Source of the DNA: Chitinasiproducens palmae | Lineage (GTDB): Bacteria > Pseudomonadota > Gammaproteobacteria > Burkholderiales > Burkholderiaceae | Direction: 5' to 3' | DNA: 64,000 bases | Assembly (NCBI RefSeq): GCF_900095735.1 | Contig: NZ_FNLO01000001.1 | Location: forward strand, 292,335-356,334 | In this document: positions 44,377-53,209 of the stretch, one piece after another | Position numbering within the stretch: the first letter of the stretch is position 1 | How the letters are laid out: each line of letters begins with the position of its first letter | Program-made: the position numbers and the translations under genes | Notes under the pieces: generated by a model | The model's database searches: none | Seen by the model: only the letters and a program-made list of their open reading frames with translations | What the model was told of the DNA's origin: nothing

Positions 44377-44631
44377 ATGGAAGAACTCATCTACGGCAGC
44401 AACAAGGCGTTGCTGATCGCGTTGCTGCTCGCCGCGCTGCCGGTCGGCGTGGCGACGCTGGTCGGTCTGCTGGTCGGCATCGTCCAGACCATTACGCAAC
44501 TGCAGGAAGCGTCGCTCCCGTTCGGTTTGAAAGTGATCGCCGTGATCGGCGTATTGCTCTTTTCCGCCGACTGGCTGTCGGCGCGCATGCTCGCCTTCGC
44601 GAACGAGATGTTCGCGCTGGCGCTGCGCTGA
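44377..44631 (+). CDS. sctS: T3SS export-apparatus protein SctS (SpaQ family)
   Basis: An 84-residue two-helix membrane protein (LLIALLLAALPVGVATLVGLLVGIV and LPFGLKVIAVIGVLLFSADWL) of the FliQ/SctS family, with the conserved TITQLQEASLPFG loop that closes the export gate. Fifteen bases separate it from sctR. Complete and typical. Confidence 0.95.
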   Translation: MEELIYGSNKALLIALLLAALPVGVATLVGLLVGIVQTITQLQEASLPFGLKVIAVIGVLLFSADWLSARMLAFANEMFALALR

Positions 44632-44671
44632 TGCCGAGCGTCGGTAAAGCTCCCGCGCGCGACGCTTGCCG

Positions 44672-45424
44672 ATGCTGACGCTGATCGACATGTTCTTCGC
44701 GCAGGCGGTCGCATTCAGCTACGCCGGCGCCCGCACCTTACCCGTGTTCATGCTGCTTCCGTGCCTGGGCGAGCGTATTCTGCCTGGCGTGACCGTGCGG
44801 GCCACGCTGGTCGTCTGGACCGCTGTCGGTCTTGGGGTAAGCGGCGATACGGCACTCCCGGACCTGCCGACTCTCGCTTTTTCACTGGGACGGGAGGCTG
44901 CCATTGGCTTGCTGCTGTCACTGCCGCTCTGCCTGCCGTTCTGGGTGGCGCAGGCGGTCGGCGAATTGCTGGACAATCAGCGCGGGGCGACCTTGGCGGA
45001 GTCGATCGACCCGGCCAGCGGGCACGAATCGTCGACGCTCGCGTCGTTTCTCGGCATGTTGTTTTCGGCGATTTTCTTCGCTGGTGATGGTTTGCACACG
45101 GTGGTACGCGCGCTGCAGCGCAGCTACGATGCCTGGCCGATCGGCGGCCTCGGTTCGGTCGGTACGGTGCTTGGCTTGTTGAGCACGCTACTCGCCGAGG
45201 GCATGCGTCTTGCTGCGCCGGCCATGCTCGTGATGTTGCTTGGCGACGCGATTCTCGGCATCTACAGCCGGTATTGCGCGCAGGTGAACGCGTTTTCGCT
45301 GTCGCTCTCGATCAAGAGCCTGCTGGCCTTTGCTGTGCTGCTGCTGTATCTCGGCGATACCGTGGGCCCTGGGCTGTGGACGCTATGGTTGCGCACCGGC
45401 ACGGCGCTCATGTCAGCGCAATGA
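44672..45424 (+). CDS. sctT: T3SS export-apparatus protein SctT (SpaR family)
   Basis: A 250-residue polytopic membrane protein of the FliR/SctT family. Landmarks are GARTLPVFMLLPCLGERILPG near the N-terminus, PFWVAQAVGELLDNQRGATLAESIDPASG as the conserved central region, and SLSIKSLLAFAVLLLYLGD at the end. The ATG at 44672 is preferred over a TTG two codons upstream. SctR, S and T together form the helical core on which the needle is built. Confidence 0.94.
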   Translation: MLTLIDMFFAQAVAFSYAGARTLPVFMLLPCLGERILPGVTVRATLVVWTAVGLGVSGDTALPDLPTLAFSLGREAAIGLLLSLPLCLPFWVAQAVGELLDNQRGATLAESIDPASGHESSTLASFLGMLFSAIFFAGDGLHTVVRALQRSYDAWPIGGLGSVGTVLGLLSTLLAEGMRLAAPAMLVMLLGDAILGIYSRYCAQVNAFSLSLSIKSLLAFAVLLLYLGDTVGPGLWTLWLRTGTALMSAQ

Positions 45425-45472
45425 ACATGCGGACCTCGTGTGTTGCCGCGCAACCGCCTGCCGGGAGCGGCG

Positions 45473-46633
45473 ATGGCTGAGAAGACCGAGAAGGCGACGC
45501 CGCAGAAGTTGGCGCGTGCTGCCCGCAAGGGGCAGATGTTCGTCAGTCGCGACTTCGTTACCACGTGCGTGCTCGGTGCGGCGGCATTGGCGCTCCCGGC
45601 GGTCGGTATCGGTGTCCTGCGCGACGGGGTGCGCGCGGCGCTCGCGCTCGCGTTCGGCACCGCGGCGCTTGCGGCGCCCGGGTCGGCCGCCGGACTGCGC
45701 CCGGCGCTGGAAGACGCCATGTCGTTGTGGCTGCGTTGTAGCGCGCCGTTGCTGCTGATCTGCTTCGTCGTGGGGGCGGTCGCGACGCTTGCACAGACGC
45801 GCTTGCGACTGGCGGTCGAGGCCATGCGTCCCGACCTTGCCGCGCTGCATCCGGCCCGGGGCTTCAAGCGCCTGTTCCGAGTCCGCACGCTGAAGGATGC
45901 GCTGAAGGCGGTCATCGTGATGCTGTCGTTCGGCTGTGCCACCACCGCCTTTGTACGCCTTGCCGGCCGACGCCTGTTCGCGCTGCCGTCGTCGGCGCTC
46001 GATCTCTCCTCCTGGGCAGGATTGACGCAGGATCTGGTGTTGCTGTTGCTTGCAGCGATGCTACCGCTGCTCGTACTGGACGCCGCGATCGATCACCTGC
46101 TGTTCCATCGTCAGATGCGCATGGACAAGCACGAGGTCAAACAGGAGATCAAGCGCGACGAAGGCGATCCACACGTCAAATACCGTCGGCGCGATCTGCG
46201 CGCGGAGTTGCTGGACGACGAGACCAAGGCCAGTGTGCGCGAGTCCGACGTGGTGCTCGCCAATCCGACGCACTTCGCGGTCGGCCTGTACGTGGATGAA
46301 ACACTGCTGTTCTGGCCGATGGTGTCGGTACGGGAGCGCAATGCGCGTGCGTTGGCGGTCATCGCCTACGCCGAGTCGGTCGGCGTGCCAGTGGTGCGTG
46401 ACCCGCCGCTCGCTCGACGCGTCTATCGCACGGCGACGCGTTACTCGCTGGTGCACCCAGACCAACTCGAAGCGGTATTGCGCGTGTTGATCTGGCTTCG
46501 CGAGGTCGAGCTCGCGGCCAACGATCCCGGCTCCGGAGCGAGCGGAGCTGACGACGTTCGTTCGGCGCCGTACGACGGCGATCCAGCGGCCGGCGTGCGC
46601 GACGGCGCCGCGCAGCGCGGCACGTCCGCCTGA
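45473..46633 (+). CDS. sctU: T3SS autocleaving export switch SctU (SpaS family)
   Basis: A 386-residue FlhB/SctU protein. It begins MAEKTEKATPQKLARAARKGQ, has four membrane spans, and the cytoplasmic domain contains the autocleavage motif NPTH at residues 264-267 (VVLANPTHFAVGLY). Cleavage after Asn switches export from early to late substrates. The C-terminus extends about 30 residues beyond usual with a Gly/Asp/Ala-rich tail. GGGAGCGG precedes the ATG at 45473; eleven upstream codons are rejected. A 239-base gap follows, the only break in the plus-strand arm. Confidence 0.95.
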   Translation: MAEKTEKATPQKLARAARKGQMFVSRDFVTTCVLGAAALALPAVGIGVLRDGVRAALALAFGTAALAAPGSAAGLRPALEDAMSLWLRCSAPLLLICFVVGAVATLAQTRLRLAVEAMRPDLAALHPARGFKRLFRVRTLKDALKAVIVMLSFGCATTAFVRLAGRRLFALPSSALDLSSWAGLTQDLVLLLLAAMLPLLVLDAAIDHLLFHRQMRMDKHEVKQEIKRDEGDPHVKYRRRDLRAELLDDETKASVRESDVVLANPTHFAVGLYVDETLLFWPMVSVRERNARALAVIAYAESVGVPVVRDPPLARRVYRTATRYSLVHPDQLEAVLRVLIWLREVELAANDPGSGASGADDVRSAPYDGDPAAGVRDGAAQRGTSA

Positions 46634-46872
46634 GGTGGCGCGGCGAGCGCATGCCGGTAATCGATATGCGCCGCGCACTCGCCCCGCGCTCGCCGCAAGT
46701 TGATGAACGCCACTCGCCACGAGAAGGCTGGTGTCGGGCGGAACGTGACAGCTTTTCGAGACCGCGCTCGATAGCATGAAACGGTCGCCCTCGCGCTGTC
46801 AGCGAGTGTCCCTCATGCCCGCCACCCGCCGTATGTTGCGCGCGTGCGTCGGCGGCTGTCTCAGGAGCCGAG

Positions 46873-47697
46873 ATGAACCAACCTTCAGACGCCAAGCCGC
46901 CACCCGGCGAAACGGAACACGAGGCGCGTGCCGCGCTGATCGCTTCGCTAGGCGGCGACGCGGCGCGGCGGGCGATGAGCGGCCTGTCCGACGAGACGAT
47001 GGAGGAGCTCTATGCGTTCGCTTACCGCTTCTACCAGGAACGGAAGCTGAGCGAAGCCGAGACCTTCTTCCGTTTCCTGCTGATGTATGACTTCGCCAAT
47101 CCGGATTACCCGTTCGGGCTCGCAGCGGTCTATCAAGCGCGTCAGGAGTATGCAAAGGCGGTGGAGTTCTACGGCATCGCGTTCGCGCAGTCGCGCGACG
47201 ACTATCGGGCGATGCTGCATGCCGGCCAGTGTTACCTGTCGATGGGACGCGTCGGTCGTGCTCGCCGGTGTTTCGAGTCAGTGGTGGCCGCCAGCACTCA
47301 CCACGACGTCGTGACCTTGGCGCGGCACTACCTCGCTCATCTGCCGGCAGTTGCTGCCGGCGCTGAGCCGTCTTCGCCTGCGTCGTCCGACCCCGCTGCG
47401 ACGGGCGCTGAAGGCGCCTTGCTTACCACGCCGCGCGACCACGCTAGCCAGATGCCGGACACCGCCGCGCCGCCCGGCTGGGCGCCCGGCGGCGCCGCGC
47501 GCGCCGACAGCCCTGCGCATGACGTAAGCGCCGCCGGCGGCGCGTGCGGGGAAACGGTCGCCGCCACGTTGCCCGCGACCGCGCTGCCCCTCGCGGCAAA
47601 CGCGCGTGGCAGCGGCGCGCGCGCATCCAACAGCGATACGTGGGGCTTGGCCAAGGCAGCGATGGGGGCGGCGCGCGTGGTGGCGCGATCCGCCTGA
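46873..47697 (+). CDS. Translocator chaperone SicA/BicA type with long C-terminal extension
   Basis: Residues 1-158 form a TPR class II chaperone: SDETMEELYAFAYRFYQERKL, AETFFRFLLMYDFANPDYPFGLAAVYQARQEY region, and YGIAFAQSRDDYRAMLHAGQCYLSMG. This is the IpgC/SicA/LcrH pattern that holds the translocators SctE and SctB. SicA-like proteins are about 165 residues; this one has another 115 residues rich in Ala, Pro, Gly and Ser without domain. Position directly before sctE agrees. In Salmonella SicA also co-activates InvF. An AGGAGCCGAG ribosome-binding site precedes the ATG, and a promoter in the upstream gap is likely. Confidence 0.88.
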   Translation: MNQPSDAKPPPGETEHEARAALIASLGGDAARRAMSGLSDETMEELYAFAYRFYQERKLSEAETFFRFLLMYDFANPDYPFGLAAVYQARQEYAKAVEFYGIAFAQSRDDYRAMLHAGQCYLSMGRVGRARRCFESVVAASTHHDVVTLARHYLAHLPAVAAGAEPSSPASSDPAATGAEGALLTTPRDHASQMPDTAAPPGWAPGGAARADSPAHDVSAAGGACGETVAATLPATALPLAANARGSGARASNSDTWGLAKAAMGAARVVARSA

Positions 47698-47717
47698 ACG
47701 GAAAGGGGAGAGACACG

Positions 47718-49433
47718 ATGACGACAAGTGCAGGAATGGCTGGCTCGGCGGCAGGCGCTGCCGCGTGGCGCTTCGCGCCATGGGGCTCGGTGGGCGACGC
47801 ATTGCCGGGCGCGATGAGTGCGCTGCTGGCCGCCTCGGGTGAGGGCGGAACGATCGTTGCGGACGAGGAGGCGCGCTCGACGCGGGCGAAGGTCGTGGCT
47901 GCGTTGCGCGGCGCAGCGCTGTCCGAAGGCGAGTGCCCGCCATGTGAAGGGGCGGCAAGCGCGCCGCGCGCCGTTGCCGGCGCTGCACTGGCGATGCCCC
48001 AGTTGCGGGCGCCACGCACGGGAGGCGCGCGAGCGTGCGGCGCGTCCGATCGCCTCGCTCCGGCCAGTGTGTTACACGCGCTGGCTCGCGGCGAGGAGGC
48101 CGACGGCGCGGTATGCCTGCAACGCCTCGACGCGCATCATGCGCTGACCGCTGCCATCGGCGCACGGGCGCGTGAAGCCGAGGCCTGCGTCGATGCGGTG
48201 CGCGATGCGGCCATGCGCTCGCTCGCCGCCATCCGGGAGGCGGGCGCGGGTGCCGTAGCCGCGCGCAGCGGTGAGCAAGCCTCGCTGCATCGGGCCTTGC
48301 TGGACGCGGTGGCCGCGGTCAATCGCGCGGTGCTGGGCTACCGGGAAAGTATTGCGCAAGCGGCGGCTGCCATGGTGGCGCCCGACCGCTTTCTGCTCGA
48401 CGCGAGCGAGTCGCACGCCGCCGATTTGGTGTTGCTGATGGCGCAGTTGAGCACGCTGCTGCGTGACGCCGCGGTGGGGGATGAGCAGGCTCACGAACGG
48501 ACCATCAAGGCGGTGCAGGAGTCGCGCGTGTTGCGCGCGCGTCGGCAGGCCGAGGACTATGCGCGGGAACTCGAAAAGGCGCGCGTTGCGGAGCGCACGA
48601 TGGGAACGGTGTCGAAGATCGTCGGCATCGGCATGGCGATCTTCGGCTTCATCGGCGCGTTGTTCACGGGTGGCGCGTCGCTGGTGGTCGCCACCGCCGG
48701 TCTTGCGCTGACGGCGGCCGACACGATCCACGAGGCCGTGACGGGCAAGTCGTTCCTTGCCGAGGCGTTCGCGCCCGTGATGCGGCAGATCGGCAAGTGG
48801 GTCCAGCAAGCGGCAAAGGCCATTGCGCTCGAATGCGAGAAGCATGGCATGAGCACGGCCGCGGCCCAGGCGATCGGGCAACTGACCGCTTGCCTGGCGG
48901 CGATTGCGACCGTTGCGGCCATTGCCTACGGCGTGATGCGTGGCGCCGGCAGCAAGCTCGTCTCGCAAACGCTGATGCGGCTCGGGCGGCCGTTGCTGCG
49001 CGGACTGCAGGCAGCGGTCGGCAAAGCCGGCCTACGCCCGGTGCTGGCGCAATTGCGGACCTGCATGCGCCCGGTCGCGGACGCGTTCGCGCGGGCGCAG
49101 ACGCGTCTGCTGCCGGCCACGGTGAATGAGGTGGCCACGTTCCAACGCAGTGTTGCACGCTGGCAGATTCGCGCGGAGACGCTAGGCGCAGCGACGTCCG
49201 GCGCAATGAGCATCGGTACCGGGTGCGTGGAGGCGCGTGTCGGGGAGAGCGAGAGCGCGATGATCCGGTCGCGCTATGAACTTGTCGAACACGGCGCATT
49301 CATCCGGCAGACCGCCAACGATGTCGGGCGGCGTGCCGCGCTGGCCGACAGTCTGGCCCGCCTGCTCAGTGACATGCTGGCGAACGACACGGCGGCCAAG
49401 CAGGCCATTGCGCGAAACTTTGCGCGCGTTTGA
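47718..49433 (+). CDS. sctE: T3SS major translocator SctE (SipB/BipB/IpaB family)
   Basis: A 571-residue pore-forming translocator. The middle shows coiled-coil helices (AHERTIKAVQESRVLRARRQ, EDYARELEKARVAERT) followed by two hydrophobic regions, TVSKIVGIGMAIFGFIGALF continuing to residue about 340, and LTACLAAIATVAAIAYGVMR. The segment KWVQQAAKAIALECEKHGMS between them is typical of the family. The N-terminal 120 residues are low-complexity. It should insert into host membranes with SctB. AAAGGGGAG precedes the ATG at 47718; the longer upstream frame is rejected. Confidence 0.9.
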   Translation: MTTSAGMAGSAAGAAAWRFAPWGSVGDALPGAMSALLAASGEGGTIVADEEARSTRAKVVAALRGAALSEGECPPCEGAASAPRAVAGAALAMPQLRAPRTGGARACGASDRLAPASVLHALARGEEADGAVCLQRLDAHHALTAAIGARAREAEACVDAVRDAAMRSLAAIREAGAGAVAARSGEQASLHRALLDAVAAVNRAVLGYRESIAQAAAAMVAPDRFLLDASESHAADLVLLMAQLSTLLRDAAVGDEQAHERTIKAVQESRVLRARRQAEDYARELEKARVAERTMGTVSKIVGIGMAIFGFIGALFTGGASLVVATAGLALTAADTIHEAVTGKSFLAEAFAPVMRQIGKWVQQAAKAIALECEKHGMSTAAAQAIGQLTACLAAIATVAAIAYGVMRGAGSKLVSQTLMRLGRPLLRGLQAAVGKAGLRPVLAQLRTCMRPVADAFARAQTRLLPATVNEVATFQRSVARWQIRAETLGAATSGAMSIGTGCVEARVGESESAMIRSRYELVEHGAFIRQTANDVGRRAALADSLARLLSDMLANDTAAKQAIARNFARV

Positions 49434-49454
49434 GGGTGTGAACAGGAGCCGAGG

Positions 49455-50339
49455 ATGTTGAGCAATGTAAACCACAGTGCAGTCGACGCAGCGGCGCGCC
49501 GCGCTGTCTGGCTGATGAGTGAGATGGCTGGCGCAGGTCGTGCGCCCGGCAGCGACGCCGATGCGGCGCCGACGCAAGCCGCGTCCGGCGGGGCGCGGCA
49601 GCGGGACGTCGCCGTGCACACGGGGAGCGCAACGGCAGGCGCGGCGCGTGCCGCGCTTGCACCCGATGACGATGCCGTGGCGGCGCGCGCGACGGCATCG
49701 GCACGGCCGCGACTGCGCGAGCCGGCAGCGTCGCGAGCGCAGCAAGGCGCGGGCAGCGCCGATGGCGGCCGCTGTTTTCATGGCGTGCTCGGCGACCGTG
49801 CGATGGCAGAGCTTGCCATCCTGATGGCTAGCCTCGCCGCGCAGGCGCGCCGTGTCAATCACGAGTACGTTGCGCATGGTCTTGCGGCGCAGCGCCACGC
49901 GGCGGACGTCCAGGCCAGCAAGGCGGCCAGCGCGGGCTACGCGCAGCTTGGCGGCGGCCTGGCAGGCGGACTGGCGCTGATCGGCGGCGTATGGCGCAGC
50001 GGTTCGATCCGCAGCGGCGCTTACAAGCGTCCGTCGGATCTCGGTCGGGCGGACCCGATACTGCAGAAGCAGTTGGGCAGGGCAGACATGTGGAAAGCGA
50101 CCGGCGAGGCCATCTCAGGCACCGCGCAAAACGGCGGCAGGACGGGCGCGGCGACGCTCGAAGGGGAGAAAGTCGTTGCGCAAAGCGAAGGGACTGTCGC
50201 GATGAACCTCACCAATGTCGAGAACGACACGATGTCGCGCAACCTGGGCGACATCCAACGCTGGCTGGATACGATGATGCAGTACCTGTCGGCTCGCCTG
50301 CAGACGAATGCCGCTCTCGCCGCGAACATGCGGGTCTGA
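49455..50339 (+). CDS. sctB: T3SS minor translocator SctB (SipC/BipC/IpaC family)
   Basis: A 294-residue protein in the position of sipC/bipC, shorter than those (about 400). A hydrophobic segment (AQLGGGLAGGLALIGGVW) lies at residues about 162-180, preceded by helix AELAILMASLAAQARRVNHEY, and the C-terminus (NVENDTMSRNLGDIQRWLDT) is helical and polar like that of SipC, where it nucleates actin and contacts the tip. The N-terminal 110 residues are Ala-rich and unconserved. CAGGAGCCGAGG precedes the ATG. Confidence 0.83.
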   Translation: MLSNVNHSAVDAAARRAVWLMSEMAGAGRAPGSDADAAPTQAASGGARQRDVAVHTGSATAGAARAALAPDDDAVAARATASARPRLREPAASRAQQGAGSADGGRCFHGVLGDRAMAELAILMASLAAQARRVNHEYVAHGLAAQRHAADVQASKAASAGYAQLGGGLAGGLALIGGVWRSGSIRSGAYKRPSDLGRADPILQKQLGRADMWKATGEAISGTAQNGGRTGAATLEGEKVVAQSEGTVAMNLTNVENDTMSRNLGDIQRWLDTMMQYLSARLQTNAALAANMRV

Positions 50340-50614
50340 CCACCGCGGCGCACGATTCACCTAGCGCGGCACGACTGCGGGCTTCTCATGGCGCCTCGTC
50401 CTGGGGGGCCGAAATGCGGTCGGCTGTCGCGACGCTTGACGGGCGCTGCGCTGCGCGGCGCTGGCAACGCCCATGGCGCACGCGTGCGGTTCGCATGACC
50501 GCATGCGTGCCGTTCGCATGTCCGTCCACATGCCGCCGGGAAGCAACCCGGACCAGCTCGCCATCTTGGAGACCCAGCGCCGCAGTGCCGGCGCGTTGCA
50601 TTGGAGGCAACTCA

Positions 50615-51688
50615 ATGTCATATCGATACACAGTGCAGCCGGGCGTCGAACGTCCGACCGGTGGCGTGGCCGCAAACGAAGCGTTGCTGGCAGCCACGTC
50701 CACTGCTGTAGTACCCGACATCGTCGCGCCGCTCGTCGGCAGCGTCGGCAATGGCGACAGCCCGGCGCCTTTGCTTGCGGACGTCGGTACGCCGATGCAA
50801 GCCCATGCCGATGCCGCGATGCAGGCGCTGACGCGCTTGGCGGCCCAGCTTGGCGTGGCGCTGCCCGCGGTCTCGGCCGAGCGCGAAGGTGAGAGCAACC
50901 GCGCGAGCGACAGCGCCCTGACGTTGGCGAATGCAGCACTGCGTCGCTCGCTCGATCTGTTCACGGACGCGCCGCTGGCGGGGGGCACGGGTTCGATTGT
51001 CCGGCACGAGGTATCCGTGCGGCATCGCGCGAGCGCGCTGAGCGCCGCGATCGATGCGAGCCGGGTGGCGGCCGCGAACATCGATCCGCGCACGCTGGGC
51101 CAGAGCGACGAGCCGACGCCGTGGGAGCCGGCCAACGACCTGTCGCAGGTGATCGCCGACGCTCAGCAGAAAGCGGTCGGTCCCTATGGTGAGGTCGCGC
51201 GCAAGGTGATGCTCCTGCTCGCGCGATTGACTTCCGCGATGGACGAGGTGCGCAGAAAGCTGACATTTAAGGAGGGCGACGACAAATCGACCGTCACGTT
51301 TCCGCCAGGACTGGACGACCTCTTCAAGGACATTGCGTCGCCTGCGGGCGACTTTTTCGTGCCGCTCAAGCTGACCGGCGCGGAAAAGGCGACCTGGCAG
51401 GCGGAGCTCGGCGACCTGGCGAAAGTGGACAACGACGGGATTCGCATCAGCACTGATCTGGTCGAGAAGATACGCAAGTCGCTGCCTGCCGGCGGCACGA
51501 AGTCGATGGTTGAATACCAGGCGTGGTACACCGGCTTCACGAATTATCGGGATCTGTTGCAGATGAATGCGCAACGTGCAGCCGAAGGGTTTTCGCGGGC
51601 CGTCGGCAACTTCGATAATCTGGTGCGCGTGCTGAGTAACGCGCTGGCCAGCCTGACCGAGATGATGAAGACGCAGCTGGCCCGTTGA
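50615..51688 (+). CDS. sctA: T3SS needle-tip protein SctA (SipD/BipD/IpaD family)
   Basis: A 357-residue hydrophilic tip protein. The C-terminal half has the family features: AVGPYGEVARKVMLLLARLTSAMDEV as the long helix region, a mixed domain with PLKLTGAEKATWQAEL, and the end helix with QMNAQRAAEGFSRAVGNFDNLVRVLSNALASLTEMM region. The tip caps the needle and controls translocator insertion on host contact. TTGGAGGC lies before ATG 50615. The 275 bases between sctB and this gene contain no recognised gene. It is the last T3SS gene. Confidence 0.9.
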   Translation: MSYRYTVQPGVERPTGGVAANEALLAATSTAVVPDIVAPLVGSVGNGDSPAPLLADVGTPMQAHADAAMQALTRLAAQLGVALPAVSAEREGESNRASDSALTLANAALRRSLDLFTDAPLAGGTGSIVRHEVSVRHRASALSAAIDASRVAAANIDPRTLGQSDEPTPWEPANDLSQVIADAQQKAVGPYGEVARKVMLLLARLTSAMDEVRRKLTFKEGDDKSTVTFPPGLDDLFKDIASPAGDFFVPLKLTGAEKATWQAELGDLAKVDNDGIRISTDLVEKIRKSLPAGGTKSMVEYQAWYTGFTNYRDLLQMNAQRAAEGFSRAVGNFDNLVRVLSNALASLTEMMKTQLAR

Positions 51689-51762
51689 CACGCGCCACGG
51701 AAGTCGGGCGCCATCGGCACTCCGCGACGCGGGCCCGTGCCCGCCCACCTCCGACCGCTAGC

Positions 51763-51888
51763 CATCAACCGCTACGCATCAACCGCTACGCATCAACCGC
51801 TACGCATCAACCGCTACGCATCAACCACTACGCATCAACCACTACGCATCAACCACTTACCATCAGCCACTTGCCATCAACCATTAGC
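51763..51888. repeat. 14-bp tandem repeat, 9 copies, downstream of sctA
   Basis: Nine head-to-tail copies of a 14-bp unit (CATCAACCGCTACG). The first four are identical, the next two share one change, and the last three drift further. They fill the gap between sctA and the convergent transporter gene. The gradient of decay suggests recent slippage at the left end. Confidence 0.92.
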
Positions 51889-51905
51889 CGTTCGCCAGCC
51901 GGGAT

Positions 51906-52877
51906 TCAGCGCCGCGCGGCAAGCGCGTTATTACGCGGCGGGCGCGCGGCCCAGCGCGACGCCAGCAGCGACCCGCTCAGGTTGTGCCACACGGAGAAAA
52001 TCGCGCCGGGTAGCGCGGCAAGCGGTCCGAAGTACAGCTTGCCGAGCGCCGCGGCGAGCCCGGAATTCTGCATGCCGACTTCGATCGCAATCGTGCGGCA
52101 GGTTGCCTCGTCGAAGCGCAGCAGCCGCGCGGACCAATAGCCGCCGGCCAGGCCCAGGCTGTTGTGCATGATGACGCCGACCAAGGCGAGCGGACCGGCG
52201 GCCAACAGGCTGTCGCGACTGCCCGCGACCACGGCGCCGATCAACAGTAGGATGGCGAGCACGGAGACCAGCGGCAGCACGTCGACCACCCGGTTCAAAC
52301 GTTCGCCAAGCAGCGTGTGCACGACCACGCCACCGATCACCGGCGCGAGGACGATCTGTACCAGGCTGATGAGCATGCCTGCAACATCGACGGCGATCGA
52401 CGCGTCGACGTAGAGGCGCGTCAACAGCGGGGTGGCCACCACGCCAACGAGCGTCGACAGCGCGCTGATCGTGACGGACAGCGCCACGTCGCCGCGTGCC
52501 AGGAAGATGATCACATTCGAAGCGGTGCCGCTGGCGACACTGCCGACCAGCACCATGCCCGCCGTCAGTTCGGCGGGCATGTGCAGCAGATGCGCCACCA
52601 GCCATGCGGCTGCCGGCATTACGAGATAGTGCAGTGCGACGCCGGCCAGTATCGGAGCCGGCCTGGCCAGCACACGCGCGAAGTCGGCTGGCGTCAAGGT
52701 GAGCCCCATGCCGAACATGACCAAGCCGAGCAGGCCGGCCAGGTGCGCCGAAGGCCAGGTGAAGGCGGTGGGCGTGACACAGGCGAGCGCCGCGACGGCC
52801 AGCGCCCACAGCGGGAACAGGCGGAGCAGGACGCGGATGACGCGGCTGCCGCCGGCGGATTGCGATGGATGCGACAT
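51906..52877 (-). CDS. Bile acid:sodium symporter-family transporter
   Basis: A 323-residue inner-membrane carrier of the BASS/SBF family (the group containing PanS, a ketopantoate transporter). Landmarks are [48 protein letters not shown] (core motif region), [16 protein letters not shown] and [20 protein letters not shown]. The native substrate cannot be deduced. The ATG at 52877 ([10 protein letters not shown]) is preferred to an upstream start with a basic, unconserved extension. Confidence 0.87.
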   Translation of the reverse strand: MSHPSQSAGGSRVIRVLLRLFPLWALAVAALACVTPTAFTWPSAHLAGLLGLVMFGMGLTLTPADFARVLARPAPILAGVALHYLVMPAAAWLVAHLLHMPAELTAGMVLVGSVASGTASNVIIFLARGDVALSVTISALSTLVGVVATPLLTRLYVDASIAVDVAGMLISLVQIVLAPVIGGVVVHTLLGERLNRVVDVLPLVSVLAILLLIGAVVAGSRDSLLAAGPLALVGVIMHNSLGLAGGYWSARLLRFDEATCRTIAIEVGMQNSGLAAALGKLYFGPLAALPGAIFSVWHNLSGSLLASRWAARPPRNNALAARR

Positions 52878-53209
52878 GACGATGGGTTCGAGCGCGGTTG
52901 GACCGACAGCGGACGAGGGAAGCGGCGATCGGCGAAGGCTGCGCGACGGTGCGCTGCGGGATGGTAGCATCGGTGCCCGCCCGCGGGGCGTGCCGGCGCC
53001 TCCAAGTGGCGCAGACTCGCGTAGAATCGGATGGATCGAGCGAGCCGCGCCGCTTGCGCTGCTTCAGGTCCCGCCGGCGCGTTCGACATCGCCGCTGTTC
53101 GCTCCTTCTGTTTCCGTTTCGTTCCATTTCGTCTCTTTTCGTCCCATCCGTCTCTTTTCGTCCCATCCGTCTCTTTTCGTCCCATTTCGCTCGACCCCTG
53201 ACGCGCCGC
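52878..53209. other. Divergent non-coding gap with 19-bp tandem repeat
   Basis: Between the BASS-type and recombinase-like genes. At 53130-53186 three near-identical 19-bp units (CGTCTCTTTTCGTCCCATC) stand in tandem, preceded by a degraded copy from 53112. The strand is strongly pyrimidine-rich here. The array lies just upstream of the recombinase-like start and could influence its transcription. Confidence 0.7.

Noticed and set aside
46651..46779. A 42-codon open frame between sctU and the SicA-type gene
   Set aside because: It has an ATG but no ribosome-binding site, no family resemblance and an Arg/Pro-rich composition typical of random GC-rich sequence.
51763..51888. CRISPR array
   Set aside because: The 14-bp units are contiguous without spacers and no cas genes are present.
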